Below the pieces are notes generated by a model. The model made no database searches and was not told the DNA's origin. It saw only the letters and a list, made by a program, of their open reading frames with translations. Positions 50,718-58,792 of a stretch of 64,000 nucleotides of DNA are shown here, one piece after another. The stretch spans positions 250,014-314,013 of the forward strand of contig NZ_KB900626.1 of assembly GCF_000379125.1 (NCBI RefSeq). Direction: 5' to 3'. Source of the stretch: Methylosinus sp. LW4. GTDB lineage: Bacteria; Pseudomonadota; Alphaproteobacteria; Rhizobiales; Beijerinckiaceae. A program made the position numbers and the translations under genes. Every line of letters begins with the position of its first letter. Position 1 is the stretch's first letter.

Positions 50718-51062
50718 CTATCGCCCGATCCGGGCGGCCGTCGCCGCTGTTTCTCGGAGGAAGCGAGAGGGAAGACGCATCTGCGAAAAGCACCTTGTTC
50801 CTGGTCTCGAGGATTCGCCTCGTCGCCGCCGCCGCAAGATTTTTCTCTTCTATTCACGCCAATTGAAAGATCACGGCGCCGGCTGTCAACTCCGGCGCCG
50901 CGCGGCGGGGAATTATGTTTTTTGTGCGGCGTTTTCCGGCGCGCTGGCGTCGGCCGCGAGAATTTGGACTCGTTCCAGACTGCTTGCGCAGCATGTCGGT
51001 TTCGCGCTATCCCGCGATAGATCGGGCCGCGACGGATCGCCGGCCGTACAGAAGAGTAGTCG
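50718..51062. other. Divergent region between rfbB and the MFS pump
   Basis: This 345-base stretch holds an 8-bp inverted repeat, GGCGCCGG (50875-50882) with CCGGCGCC (50892-50899), in an AT-richer part. It must contain the rfb and MFS promoters. No gene was found. Confidence 0.4.
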
Positions 51063-52286
51063 ATGTTTCAGCGTCCCGGCAAGGCGGCCTTCGTCTTCAT
51101 CCTCATCACTGTCGCGCTCGACATGCTGGCGCTCGGCGTGATGATCCCGGTGCTTCCCAAGCTCATCGTGGAGTTCGAGGGCGGCGATCTGAAAAGCGCT
51201 TCTATAGCGACGGGCGTCTTCGGTTTCGCCTGGGCCTTCATGCAGTTTTTGTTTCAGCCCATGCTCGGCGCGCTGTCCGATCGTTTCGGACGCCGGCCGG
51301 TCGTGCTGCTGTCCAATCTCGGCATGGGGCTCGATTATGTGTTCATGGCGCTCGCGCCATCCTTGTCCTTCCTTTTCATCGGCCGGCTGATATCGGGCGT
51401 GACGGCGGCCAGCGTCTCGACGGCGACGGCCTATATCGCCGACATCACCGAGCCGGAGAAGCGCGCCGGCCGTTTCGGCATGATCGGCGCGGCGTTCGGC
51501 GTCGGCTTCATTCTCGGCCCGGCGCTCGGCGGCGTGCTCGGCAATCATGGCCTGCGTTATCCATTCTGGGCGGCGGCGGCGCTGAGCCTGCTCAACGCCG
51601 CCTATGGCTATTTCATCCTGCCGGAGTCGCTCCCGCCGGAAAAGCGCACCAGCGCCATTCTGTGGCGCAGCGCCAATGTGCTCGGCTCGCTGGATTTCCT
51701 GCGCCGCGACCGTTCGCTCGCGCTGCTGGCGCTCGCCATTTTCCTCTCCTATCTGGCGCATGAATCGCTGCCGAGCCTTTTCGTGCTCTACACGGAATAT
51801 CGCTACCATTGGGACGCGGAGACGACGGGCTGGGCGCTCGCCATCGTCGGCGTGTCGCAGACTGTGGTGTCCGGCGGATTGGTGCGGCCGGCGGTCAAAC
51901 GCTTCGGCGAGCGCGCGACGCTGGTCGTCGCTCTGGCGGCGGGCGCGCTCGGCTTTTCGGCCTACGCATTCGCGCCCACGGGCGGGATATTCATGGCGGC
52001 GCCGCCGCTCATCGCCCTCTGGGCCATGGCCAATCCGGCCTTTCAAGGGCTCGCCACGCGCTTCGCCTCGGCCTCGGAGCAGGGGCGGCTGCAAGGCGCT
52101 CTGTCGAGCCTGCGCGGCGTCTCCGGCATGGTGGGGCCGCTGTTCTTCACGCAGATTCTCTCGCTCTCCATCGGCGCCGGCGACTTTCCGGGGGCGGGCT
52201 ATTTCGTCGCGGCGCTGCTGCTCGCGGCGAGCCTCTTCGTGGCGCGCAACGCCGTGAGCGGAACCGTGCAGCCGCCCGCCGTCTGA
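51063..52286 (+). CDS. MFS efflux pump, TetA/TCR type
   Basis: The 407-residue pump has 12 membrane helices and the loop 2-3 motif GALSDRFGRRPVVLLSN. TM5 has the antiporter motif C, GAAFGVGFILGPALGGVLG. These mark the drug:H+ antiporter-1 group that includes TetA; resistance to tetracycline itself is not implied because related pumps export many compounds. The gene appears monocistronic, divergent from rfb. Confidence 0.85.
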   Translation: MFQRPGKAAFVFILITVALDMLALGVMIPVLPKLIVEFEGGDLKSASIATGVFGFAWAFMQFLFQPMLGALSDRFGRRPVVLLSNLGMGLDYVFMALAPSLSFLFIGRLISGVTAASVSTATAYIADITEPEKRAGRFGMIGAAFGVGFILGPALGGVLGNHGLRYPFWAAAALSLLNAAYGYFILPESLPPEKRTSAILWRSANVLGSLDFLRRDRSLALLALAIFLSYLAHESLPSLFVLYTEYRYHWDAETTGWALAIVGVSQTVVSGGLVRPAVKRFGERATLVVALAAGALGFSAYAFAPTGGIFMAAPPLIALWAMANPAFQGLATRFASASEQGRLQGALSSLRGVSGMVGPLFFTQILSLSIGAGDFPGAGYFVAALLLAASLFVARNAVSGTVQPPAV

Positions 52287-52359
52287 CGTCGCATTCCGCC
52301 GCGCGGCCGCTTATATTGAGGCCGCGCGGGCCCGTCGGCCGGCGCTCTCGGAGATTCGC

Positions 52360-53598
52360 ATGAGCTTCGTCGCTGCGGCCGTCTATTTCGCCATACTCGC
52401 CTCCGCGGCGCTGAGCGTCTATCTGAAGGCCCGCCAGAGCCGCGCCGCGCGCGCCGATCGCGACGCGCCTCCGCCCGAATTCGCGGAGACGATTACGCCG
52501 CAGGAGCATCGCCGCTCCGCCGACTACACGGTCGCGCGCATGCGCCTTTCTGGCGGCGAGACCTTGCTGGACGCGGCGATCTCCGTCGTCTGGCTCACTT
52601 TTCTGCTCGGCTCGCTCTATGCGCTGCTCGCGCAATTCATCGCGCCGGGCCTGACGCTCAGCGTCGCCGTCGTCGTCGCTGTGGCGATCGTCGATCATCT
52701 GCTGCGCCTGCCGCTATCGCTGGTCGAGACCTTCGGCCTCGAGGCGCGCTTCGGCTTCAACAGAACGACGCCTCTCATGTTCGTCCTCGATGAGGCGAAG
52801 GGCGCGGCGCTGTGGCTCGTCTTCTTCATTCCTCTGCTCTATGGGCTGTTCTTCGCGGCGCGCTTCTCGCCCGATTATTGGTGGCTGGCGGGCTTTGTCG
52901 CGGCGGTGGCGCTGCTGCTCGCCATGACGGTGATCTATCCTTCCGTCATCGCGCCGATGTTCAACCAGTTCACGCCGCTCGAGGACGCCGCGCTGAAGGC
53001 GCGCATGGAGGAGCTGCTGGCGCGCTGCGGATTTCAATCGGGCGGGCTCTATGTGATGGACGCCTCGACGCGCTCCACCCATGGCAACGCCTATTTCTCC
53101 GGCTTCGGCAAGGCCAAGCGCATCGTCTTCTTCGACACGCTTCTACGCAAGCACAGCGCCGACGAGATACTCGCCATTCTCGCCCATGAGCTCGGCCATT
53201 ATAAATTCGGCCATGTACGGCAGCGGATTTTTCAGGCGGCGGGCTTTCTCTTCATCGGCTTCGCGGCTCTGCATCTCGCCTTTACGCGCGGGCTCGGCGG
53301 CGCCTTCGGCCTGCCGAATGATCCGGGCGTCATTTTCGTCATCGCGCTGATGGCGGCCGCGCCCATTCTGCATCTTCTGTCGCCGCTCACCAATTTCCTG
53401 TCGCGCCGGGCGGAGTTCGAGGCCGATGGCTTCGCCAAATCCATTTACGGCGAGGAGCCCATGGTGAGCGCGCTCACCAAGCTCTCGCGCGACAATCTCT
53501 CGACGCTGACGCCGGACCGGCTCTATGCGCTGTTCTATTACTCGCATCCGCCGGCGCCGATCCGCATCGCCGCGCTGCAGGAGGCGAGGGGCGCCTGA
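52360..53598 (+). CDS. M48 family peptidase, Ste24/CAAX protease type
   Basis: The 412-residue membrane metalloprotease contains the zinc motif ILAHELGHYKFGH with the third ligand in SRRAEFEADGFAK, and the Ste24 signature FNRTTPLMFVLDEAKG near helix 3-4. Several membrane helices surround the active site. Ste24 homologues in bacteria degrade or process membrane proteins; the substrate here is unknown. It is 73 bases downstream of the MFS pump on the same strand, and ends 3 bases from the phhA stop on the opposite strand. Confidence 0.92.
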   Translation: MSFVAAAVYFAILASAALSVYLKARQSRAARADRDAPPPEFAETITPQEHRRSADYTVARMRLSGGETLLDAAISVVWLTFLLGSLYALLAQFIAPGLTLSVAVVVAVAIVDHLLRLPLSLVETFGLEARFGFNRTTPLMFVLDEAKGAALWLVFFIPLLYGLFFAARFSPDYWWLAGFVAAVALLLAMTVIYPSVIAPMFNQFTPLEDAALKARMEELLARCGFQSGGLYVMDASTRSTHGNAYFSGFGKAKRIVFFDTLLRKHSADEILAILAHELGHYKFGHVRQRIFQAAGFLFIGFAALHLAFTRGLGGAFGLPNDPGVIFVIALMAAAPILHLLSPLTNFLSRRAEFEADGFAKSIYGEEPMVSALTKLSRDNLSTLTPDRLYALFYYSHPPAPIRIAALQEARGA

Positions 53599-53601
53599 CC
53601 T

Positions 53602-54489
53602 TCAGGCCGCGTGCGCCTTGCCGCGGAAATAATGGAAATCGCCGCGCGAGATCAGCGCGTCGCCGGGCGCGGTCTCATGCGGCGCGAGATCGCTTTGCGA
53701 TCGCAGATGGTCGTAGATGGGGCCGAAATCGCGATAGCAGGCTTCGAGCGGGCGCTCGAATCCATCGACGACGAAATAGCACTGCTGAAAATCATCGATG
53801 ATGTAATTGGTGCGCATCACCCGCTCGAGATCGAAGCCGATGCGATTGGGCGATGTATCCTCGAGCGAGAAGACCGTCTCCGCCGGCGAGGAGAGAATGC
53901 CGGCGCCGAAGATGCGGAGCCCCGCAGGCGTCGCCAGCAGCCCGAACTCCACGGTATACCAATAGAGCCGCGCCAGATTGGCGAGCTGGCCGCGCGCCAG
54001 CGCCCGCCGTCCGCCCTCGCCATAGGCCTGCAGAAAGCGCGCATAAACAGGGTTCGCCAGCAGCGGCACATGGCCGAAGACATCGTGAAAGACGTCCGGC
54101 TCCTCGAGATAATCGAGCTCTTCCTCCGGGCGGATGAAGGCGCCGGCGGGAAAGCGGCGATTGGCGAGATGCTCGAAAAAGACGTCGTCCGGCACGAGGC
54201 CGGCGACAGGAACCACGCGCCAGCCGGTGAGCGCGGAAAGGCGCGCGCTCAGCGTTTCGAAATCGGGAACGCCGGTGGGCGAGAGCGCGAGCGCGTCCAT
54301 AGAGGCGAGATATTCGTCGCAGGCGCGGCCGGGCAAAAGCGCGGCCTGGCGGGCGTAGAGCCGGCGCCAGCGGTCGTGCTCGGCTTCGCTATAGGACGGC
54401 CAGTTCTGCTCGATCGTCCAATCGGCGCGGCGGGGCGCGTCGGCGTAGCGGTTCTTGCGCGGTTGCGCCGTGTCGTGTTCGGTCTGCAT
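53602..54489 (-). CDS. phhA: Phenylalanine 4-monooxygenase
   Basis: PhhA converts phenylalanine to tyrosine with tetrahydropterin and iron. The 295-residue product shows the catalytic core: RRFPAGAFIRPEEELDYLEEPDVFHDVFGH, with iron ligands His135 and His140, and YWYTVEFGLL with Glu181. ATG 54489 gives the family start; the frame is open to 54642. It lies 250 bases downstream of the tryptophanase gene on the same strand. No pterin carbinolamine dehydratase gene (phhB) is adjacent. Confidence 0.96.
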   Translation of the reverse strand: MQTEHDTAQPRKNRYADAPRRADWTIEQNWPSYSEAEHDRWRRLYARQAALLPGRACDEYLASMDALALSPTGVPDFETLSARLSALTGWRVVPVAGLVPDDVFFEHLANRRFPAGAFIRPEEELDYLEEPDVFHDVFGHVPLLANPVYARFLQAYGEGGRRALARGQLANLARLYWYTVEFGLLATPAGLRIFGAGILSSPAETVFSLEDTSPNRIGFDLERVMRTNYIIDDFQQCYFVVDGFERPLEACYRDFGPIYDHLRSQSDLAPHETAPGDALISRGDFHYFRGKAHAA

Positions 54490-54739
54490 CGCACTTTCCA
54501 GCGGTTTTTGAAGAGATAGGGCGTCCGCCGGTCTTCCGCAAAGTGAGGGGCGGCGAACGTGCCAGTCACTCCACGTGGCGTTGATCAAATTGCGATGAAG
54601 CGGTATCGGAAACATGCGGCGGGGGGCAGAGGAGACCCGCAAGGGTACCAGAGGGTAATGCTGACCGCGCCCAGGGACTTGGGCACCGCTCGCGTTAAGC
54701 CTATTCGCGAGCCTTAGCCCCGCCGCACCACAAAGCCGC

Positions 54740-56107
54740 TCACCCCGGCGCGAAATGCGCGGTGAAATGGCGCAGGAAGGGCGCCTGCCGAGTGATGCGA
54801 AACGGCGGGATCGCGGCGCGCGCGCGGAACACAGTCTCGATCGCCTCGATCACATAATCGAAATGGCTCTGCGTGTAGACGCGGCGCGGAAAGGCGAGAC
54901 GCACCAATTCGCGCGGCGCCGGCGTCTCCGTTCCGTCTTCCGCGCGACGGCCGAACATCACGCTGCCGAGTTCGACGCCGCGCACGCCGCCCTCGAGATA
55001 GAGCGCCGCGGTGAGGCCGACGCCCGGAAAATCCGTCGCCGAAAGATGCGGACAAAAGCCCGCGGCGTCGATGAACACGGCGTGACCGCCCGCCGGCCGC
55101 ACGATCGGAACGCCGCGCGCGATGAGGCGGGACGCGAGATATTCCACCGTCGCATGCCGATAGCGCTGGTATTCCTCCTCCAGCGCCTCCTCGAGTCCGA
55201 CGGCGATCGCCTCGAGATCGCGGCCCGCGAGTCCGCCGTAAGTGGGAAATCCTTCCGTCAATATCAGCAGATTGCGAAAATCCTCCGCCCAGCGATCGTC
55301 ATCGCAGGCGAAGAATCCGCCTATATTGGCGAGCCCGTCCTTTTTGGCGCTCATCGTCGCGGCGTCGCAGAGCGAGAACATCTCCCGCGCAATGTCGATG
55401 AGCGCGCGATCCGCATAGCCGCGTTCCCATAGCTTGATGAAATAGGCGTTCTCGGCGAAACGGCAGGCGTCGAGCACCAGCGGTATTCCGCGCCGCGTAA
55501 GCAGGGCCTTGGCCGCGCGAATATTGTCGAGAGAGATGGGCTGCCCGCCGCCGGCGTTGTTGGTCGCGGTGAGCATGCAGAAGGGAATTTTCTTTCCCTC
55601 ACGCTCCAGCGCACGCTCCAGCGCCGCGAGGTCTATGTCGCCTTTGAAACGCGTCTCCGCATGAATATCCGCGGCCTTTGCGCTGGGCAGATCGAGCGCC
55701 GTCGCGCCGACATATTCGATATTGGCGCGCGTCGTGTCGAAATGGCTGTTGTTGGGCACGATATCGCCGCGCTTCAGCCGCGTCGCAGCGAGAATGCGCT
55801 CCGCCGCGCGGCCTTGATGTGTAGGAAAAATATGCTTGAAACCCGTGATGTCGCGAATGGTCTTCTCGAAGCGGCGCCATGACCTGCTTCCCGCATAGCT
55901 TTCGTCGCCCATCATGAGCGCGGCCCATTGCCGATCCGACATGGCGCCCGTGCCGCTGTCGGTCAGAAGATCGATGGTGATGTCTTCCGCATCGAGCAGA
56001 AAAACATTGTAATGCGCGGCCTTCAGCCGCTCCTCGCGCTCTTGCCGCTTTGTTATCGGCAGAGCTTCTGTCATCTTGATGCGGAAGGGCTCGATGATGG
56101 TGCGCAT
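54740..56107 (-). CDS. tnaA: Tryptophanase (tryptophan indole-lyase)
   Basis: The 455-residue PLP enzyme cleaves tryptophan to indole, pyruvate and ammonia. The PLP lysine is in TMSAKKDGLANIGG (Lys255/256). It must be told apart from tyrosine phenol-lyase: the phenol-contact Thr of that enzyme is Asp here (SHFDTT, Asp124), and the phenol-contact Arg is Leu (GVRGVELGSVMFG). Both choices match tryptophanase. The gene is divergent from ccdA and upstream of phhA on the same strand. No tnaC-like leader was found. Confidence 0.88.
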   Translation of the reverse strand: MRTIIEPFRIKMTEALPITKRQEREERLKAAHYNVFLLDAEDITIDLLTDSGTGAMSDRQWAALMMGDESYAGSRSWRRFEKTIRDITGFKHIFPTHQGRAAERILAATRLKRGDIVPNNSHFDTTRANIEYVGATALDLPSAKAADIHAETRFKGDIDLAALERALEREGKKIPFCMLTATNNAGGGQPISLDNIRAAKALLTRRGIPLVLDACRFAENAYFIKLWERGYADRALIDIAREMFSLCDAATMSAKKDGLANIGGFFACDDDRWAEDFRNLLILTEGFPTYGGLAGRDLEAIAVGLEEALEEEYQRYRHATVEYLASRLIARGVPIVRPAGGHAVFIDAAGFCPHLSATDFPGVGLTAALYLEGGVRGVELGSVMFGRRAEDGTETPAPRELVRLAFPRRVYTQSHFDYVIEAIETVFRARAAIPPFRITRQAPFLRHFTAHFAPG

Positions 56108-56209
56108 ATCGCTTCTCCTTCGCAGTGCGAGATAGGGCGCGGCGCCGACGCCGCTTTACGTAGCCGCGCCGGCTGTGGCAAAAGCGTCGGCGCGAAAACA
56201 GGAGACCTC

Positions 56210-56941
56210 ATGGCGGCCGACGTTACCTATCCAGCCGCTGCGGCGGCGGGCGTGCTCTCTTTCCTCAGCCCTTGCGTGCTGCCTTTGGTGCCGCCCTATC
56301 TCACCTTCATCGCGGGCGCGAGCCTCGAGGAGCTGACCCACGCCGGCAAATCGCGCGCGCGGCGCGACGTGCTCATCGCTTCGCTTCTGTTCGTCGCCGG
56401 CTTCTCGACGGTCTTCGTTGCGCTCGGCGCGACGGCGAGCGTGTTCGGCAAAGTGCTGCGCGCCAATCTGGAAATTTTGTCGATCGCCGCCGGCGTCGCC
56501 ATCATCCTCATGGGCCTGCACTTCCTCGGCGTGTTCAAGATCGGCCTGCTCTATCGCGAGAAGCGCCTAGAGGTCGGCCGTCCGGTCGGGCGTCTCGGCG
56601 CCTATGTCATGGGCCTCGCCTTCGCCTTCGGCTGGACGCCCTGCATCGGGCCGATACTGGCCGCCATTCTCGCCGTCGCCGGCTCGCAGGAGACTGTCGC
56701 CAAAGGCGCCGCTCTGCTCGGCGTCTATTCCGCCGGTCTCGGCCTTCCTTTCCTCGGCGCCGCGGCGGCGATGGGGCCGTTCATGGGCTTCATGCAGAAG
56801 TTCAAGAAGCATTTCGGCAAGGTGGAGAAGGTCGTCGGCGCGCTGCTGGTGCTCACGGGACTCGCCTTCCTCACCGGCGGAATGCAGAGCTTCTCCTTCT
56901 GGCTGCTGCAGACCTTTCCGGGTCTCGCGAATTTCGGATGA
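56210..56941 (+). CDS. ccdA: Cytochrome c biogenesis / thiol-disulfide transporter CcdA
   Basis: CcdA passes electrons from cytoplasmic thioredoxin across the membrane for cytochrome c maturation and periplasmic disulfide reduction. The 243-residue, six-helix protein has the paired Cys motifs LSPCVLPLVPPY (Cys22) and GWTPCIGPILA (Cys145). The ATG follows CAGGAGACC. It is followed 6 bases later by a methyltransferase gene. Confidence 0.93.
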   Translation: MAADVTYPAAAAAGVLSFLSPCVLPLVPPYLTFIAGASLEELTHAGKSRARRDVLIASLLFVAGFSTVFVALGATASVFGKVLRANLEILSIAAGVAIILMGLHFLGVFKIGLLYREKRLEVGRPVGRLGAYVMGLAFAFGWTPCIGPILAAILAVAGSQETVAKGAALLGVYSAGLGLPFLGAAAAMGPFMGFMQKFKKHFGKVEKVVGALLVLTGLAFLTGGMQSFSFWLLQTFPGLANFG

Positions 56942-56947
56942 TCGCCC

Positions 56948-57673
56948 ATGTCACAGCGCATCGATGAAAATCTCTTCACCGGGCCGATCGGCGCCGAATA
57001 TCGCATGCTCGAGCTCATCTGCCCCAATGCGGCTCTGCTCGCCCGCCGCGTGGCGGAGCGCGTCGCGCATTGGCATGAGGGCGTCGCGCTCGAGGTATTG
57101 GAGATCGGCTGCGGCACGGGCGTGAGCACGCTTCCCTTGCTCGCCGGACGCGACGATCTGCACGTCACCGCGATCGACAGCGCCGCCAAAATGCTGGATC
57201 AGGCGCGCTCGCATCTCGCGGATTTCGTCGTCGCAGGCCGCGTGCAATTCGTCGAGGCCGACGCGCTGGCCTATCTTCGCGGCCTGCCCGCAGCGAGCGT
57301 CGACGTCGTCTCCTCCAATTACGCCGTGCATAATTTCCTCGACGATTATCGTCGGGAATTTCTCGCGGAGATTTTCCGCGTGCTGAAGCCGGGCGGCATT
57401 TTCGTCAATGGCGACCGCTATGCGATGGACGATCGCGCCGCGCATCTCTCCGCCACCCAGGCGGAGGTGCGCAGTTGGTTCCAAAAGCTCGGGACGATCG
57501 GCCGCTATGATCTGCTCGAGGATTGGGTCGCGCATCTCTTCAGCGACGAATCGCCCGAGCATGTGATGTATCTGGCGCCGGCGCTGGAGCGCATGACGGC
57601 GGCAGGCTTCGCCGATGTTCGCATCGAATATCGCGAAGGCGTGGACACGTTGCTGACCGCGGTCAAGCCGTAA
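56948..57673 (+). CDS. Class I SAM-dependent methyltransferase
   Basis: The 241-residue protein has motif I VLEIGCGTGVSTLPLL, VTAIDSAAKMLDQA and the LKPGGIFVNGDRYAM motif. The substrate is unknown; the fold resembles UbiE-like enzymes. It is co-transcribed with ccdA by spacing. Whether the pairing has meaning for cytochrome maturation is unclear. Confidence 0.83.
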   Translation: MSQRIDENLFTGPIGAEYRMLELICPNAALLARRVAERVAHWHEGVALEVLEIGCGTGVSTLPLLAGRDDLHVTAIDSAAKMLDQARSHLADFVVAGRVQFVEADALAYLRGLPAASVDVVSSNYAVHNFLDDYRREFLAEIFRVLKPGGIFVNGDRYAMDDRAAHLSATQAEVRSWFQKLGTIGRYDLLEDWVAHLFSDESPEHVMYLAPALERMTAAGFADVRIEYREGVDTLLTAVKP

Positions 57674-57691
57674 CTTGTCCTAGAAAAGAAA

Positions 57692-57720
57692 AACGCCGGA
57701 CGTACCTCCGGCCCGGCGTT
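57692..57720 (-). terminator. Hairpin terminator reading leftwards
   Basis: AACGCCGG (57692-57699) pairs with CCGGCGTT (57713-57720), followed on the minus strand by TTTTTCTTTTC. It lies 18 bases after the methyltransferase stop and would end minus-strand transcripts coming from 58,064. Confidence 0.7.
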
Positions 57721-58063
57721 AGAGCCCGCGGCGGCGTGTAGCCGTCGTTTGCTCTTCGTCACAACTAGCGCCGCGCTATGACTGGACAATGACAAGAGCG
57801 CGGCAATCCTATGATTGTCGCGCGCGCGTTTTGCCGTGGGGCAGGGTGACGCACGGCCGAGGCGGCTGCAACGTCGCTGATGCCAAGACCGCGCTCTTAC
57901 GGGTCTCTCGCCACGCCGATATCGGCTTCGGCTCCACCGACCGCAGGGCGACGGCTCGCTTCGGCGATCGACACGCGGCGCGCGATCTCCCGAGGAGAAA
58001 TGCGATCCGCCCGGGACCGGAGACTTCGGCGCTGATCGATTTGCAATCTGGAAGAGAAGCCCG
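57721..58063. other. Intergenic region without a recognised gene
   Basis: This 343-base stretch separates the methyltransferase and the CDP-alcohol gene. Frames open on the minus strand show no codon bias. It might be a long 3' untranslated region or hold a small RNA ending at the terminator; I cannot support either. Confidence 0.35.
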
Positions 58064-58726
58064 TCACTCCCGAACCGCAAGCTCCCGGGCGTCCGCGAGA
58101 GCCTTCGCGGCGAGGCCGATCACCGCGAAGGCGGCGAGGATGAGGATCGCGGTGTCCAGCCGCGACGGGCCGTCGTACGCCATCTCGTCGACGCCCGTGA
58201 CCCGCGCCACGAAGGGCCATGCCGCCATGAGGATGCGAAACTCGCTCGGGCCGAGGCCGATATAGGCCATCGGCCGCGCATGATGCACGATCGTGCGAAC
58301 GTAATTATAGGCCGAGAACAGCAGATAGCAGACCAGAATGACGAAGGCCGATTGGAGCGACAGGAACGGTGAGGCGCCGAACGTCACGATCAGCAGGATG
58401 TGCGACAAGAGATCATTCGTTTGGCCGAAGACTTCGAGCTTCCGATTGGTCTCGTTCCGGCTGCGCGCGAGCGGCCCGTCGAGCGCCATTCCGAGCCAAT
58501 TAAGGGCTATTCCGGCGACGAAGACCGGCAGCCACGCGGGCGACCAGCGGCAGCCGATGAGCGCCGCCGCGGCGATGACGGCGCCGATGACGCCGACCTT
58601 GGTCAGGCGCTGCGGCGTCACTGATGCGGGCAGCGCCGAGAGGATCGCGTCCGTGAGCTTTTGCTCGCTCGCGGCGAAAAAGCTCCGATCGAATTGCGGG
58701 CTATGATGACTGAAGAGATACGCCAC
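58064..58726 (-). CDS. CDP-alcohol phosphatidyltransferase-like membrane protein, degenerate motif
   Basis: The 220-residue protein has about five to six membrane helices. It contains LDGPLARSRNETNRKLEVFGQTNDLLSH, which resembles the CDP-alcohol motif D-x2-D-G-x2-A-R-x8-G-x3-D-x3-D. Compared with it, the first Asp is Met, the spacing before the Gly is longer, and the last Asp is His. Activity is therefore doubtful, or this belongs to a divergent subfamily. The start is GTG 58726. It follows tpsB after a 67-base gap, on the same strand. Confidence 0.65.
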   Translation of the reverse strand: MAYLFSHHSPQFDRSFFAASEQKLTDAILSALPASVTPQRLTKVGVIGAVIAAAALIGCRWSPAWLPVFVAGIALNWLGMALDGPLARSRNETNRKLEVFGQTNDLLSHILLIVTFGASPFLSLQSAFVILVCYLLFSAYNYVRTIVHHARPMAYIGLGPSEFRILMAAWPFVARVTGVDEMAYDGPSRLDTAILILAAFAVIGLAAKALADARELAVRE

Positions 58727-58792
58727 GCTTCACTCCGTCTCTTTTTGCAGTCGCCGCTTTGCCTCGTCCGTCTCGTCCTCTGACGCGATTCT

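Noticed and set aside
50875..50899. Inverted repeat as rho-independent terminator
   Set aside because: It lies between divergent promoters and has no T-tract; it could be an operator but I cannot support that.
54740..56107. Tyrosine phenol-lyase
   Set aside because: The residues that contact the phenol ring in that enzyme (Thr, Arg) are Asp and Leu here, as in tryptophanase.
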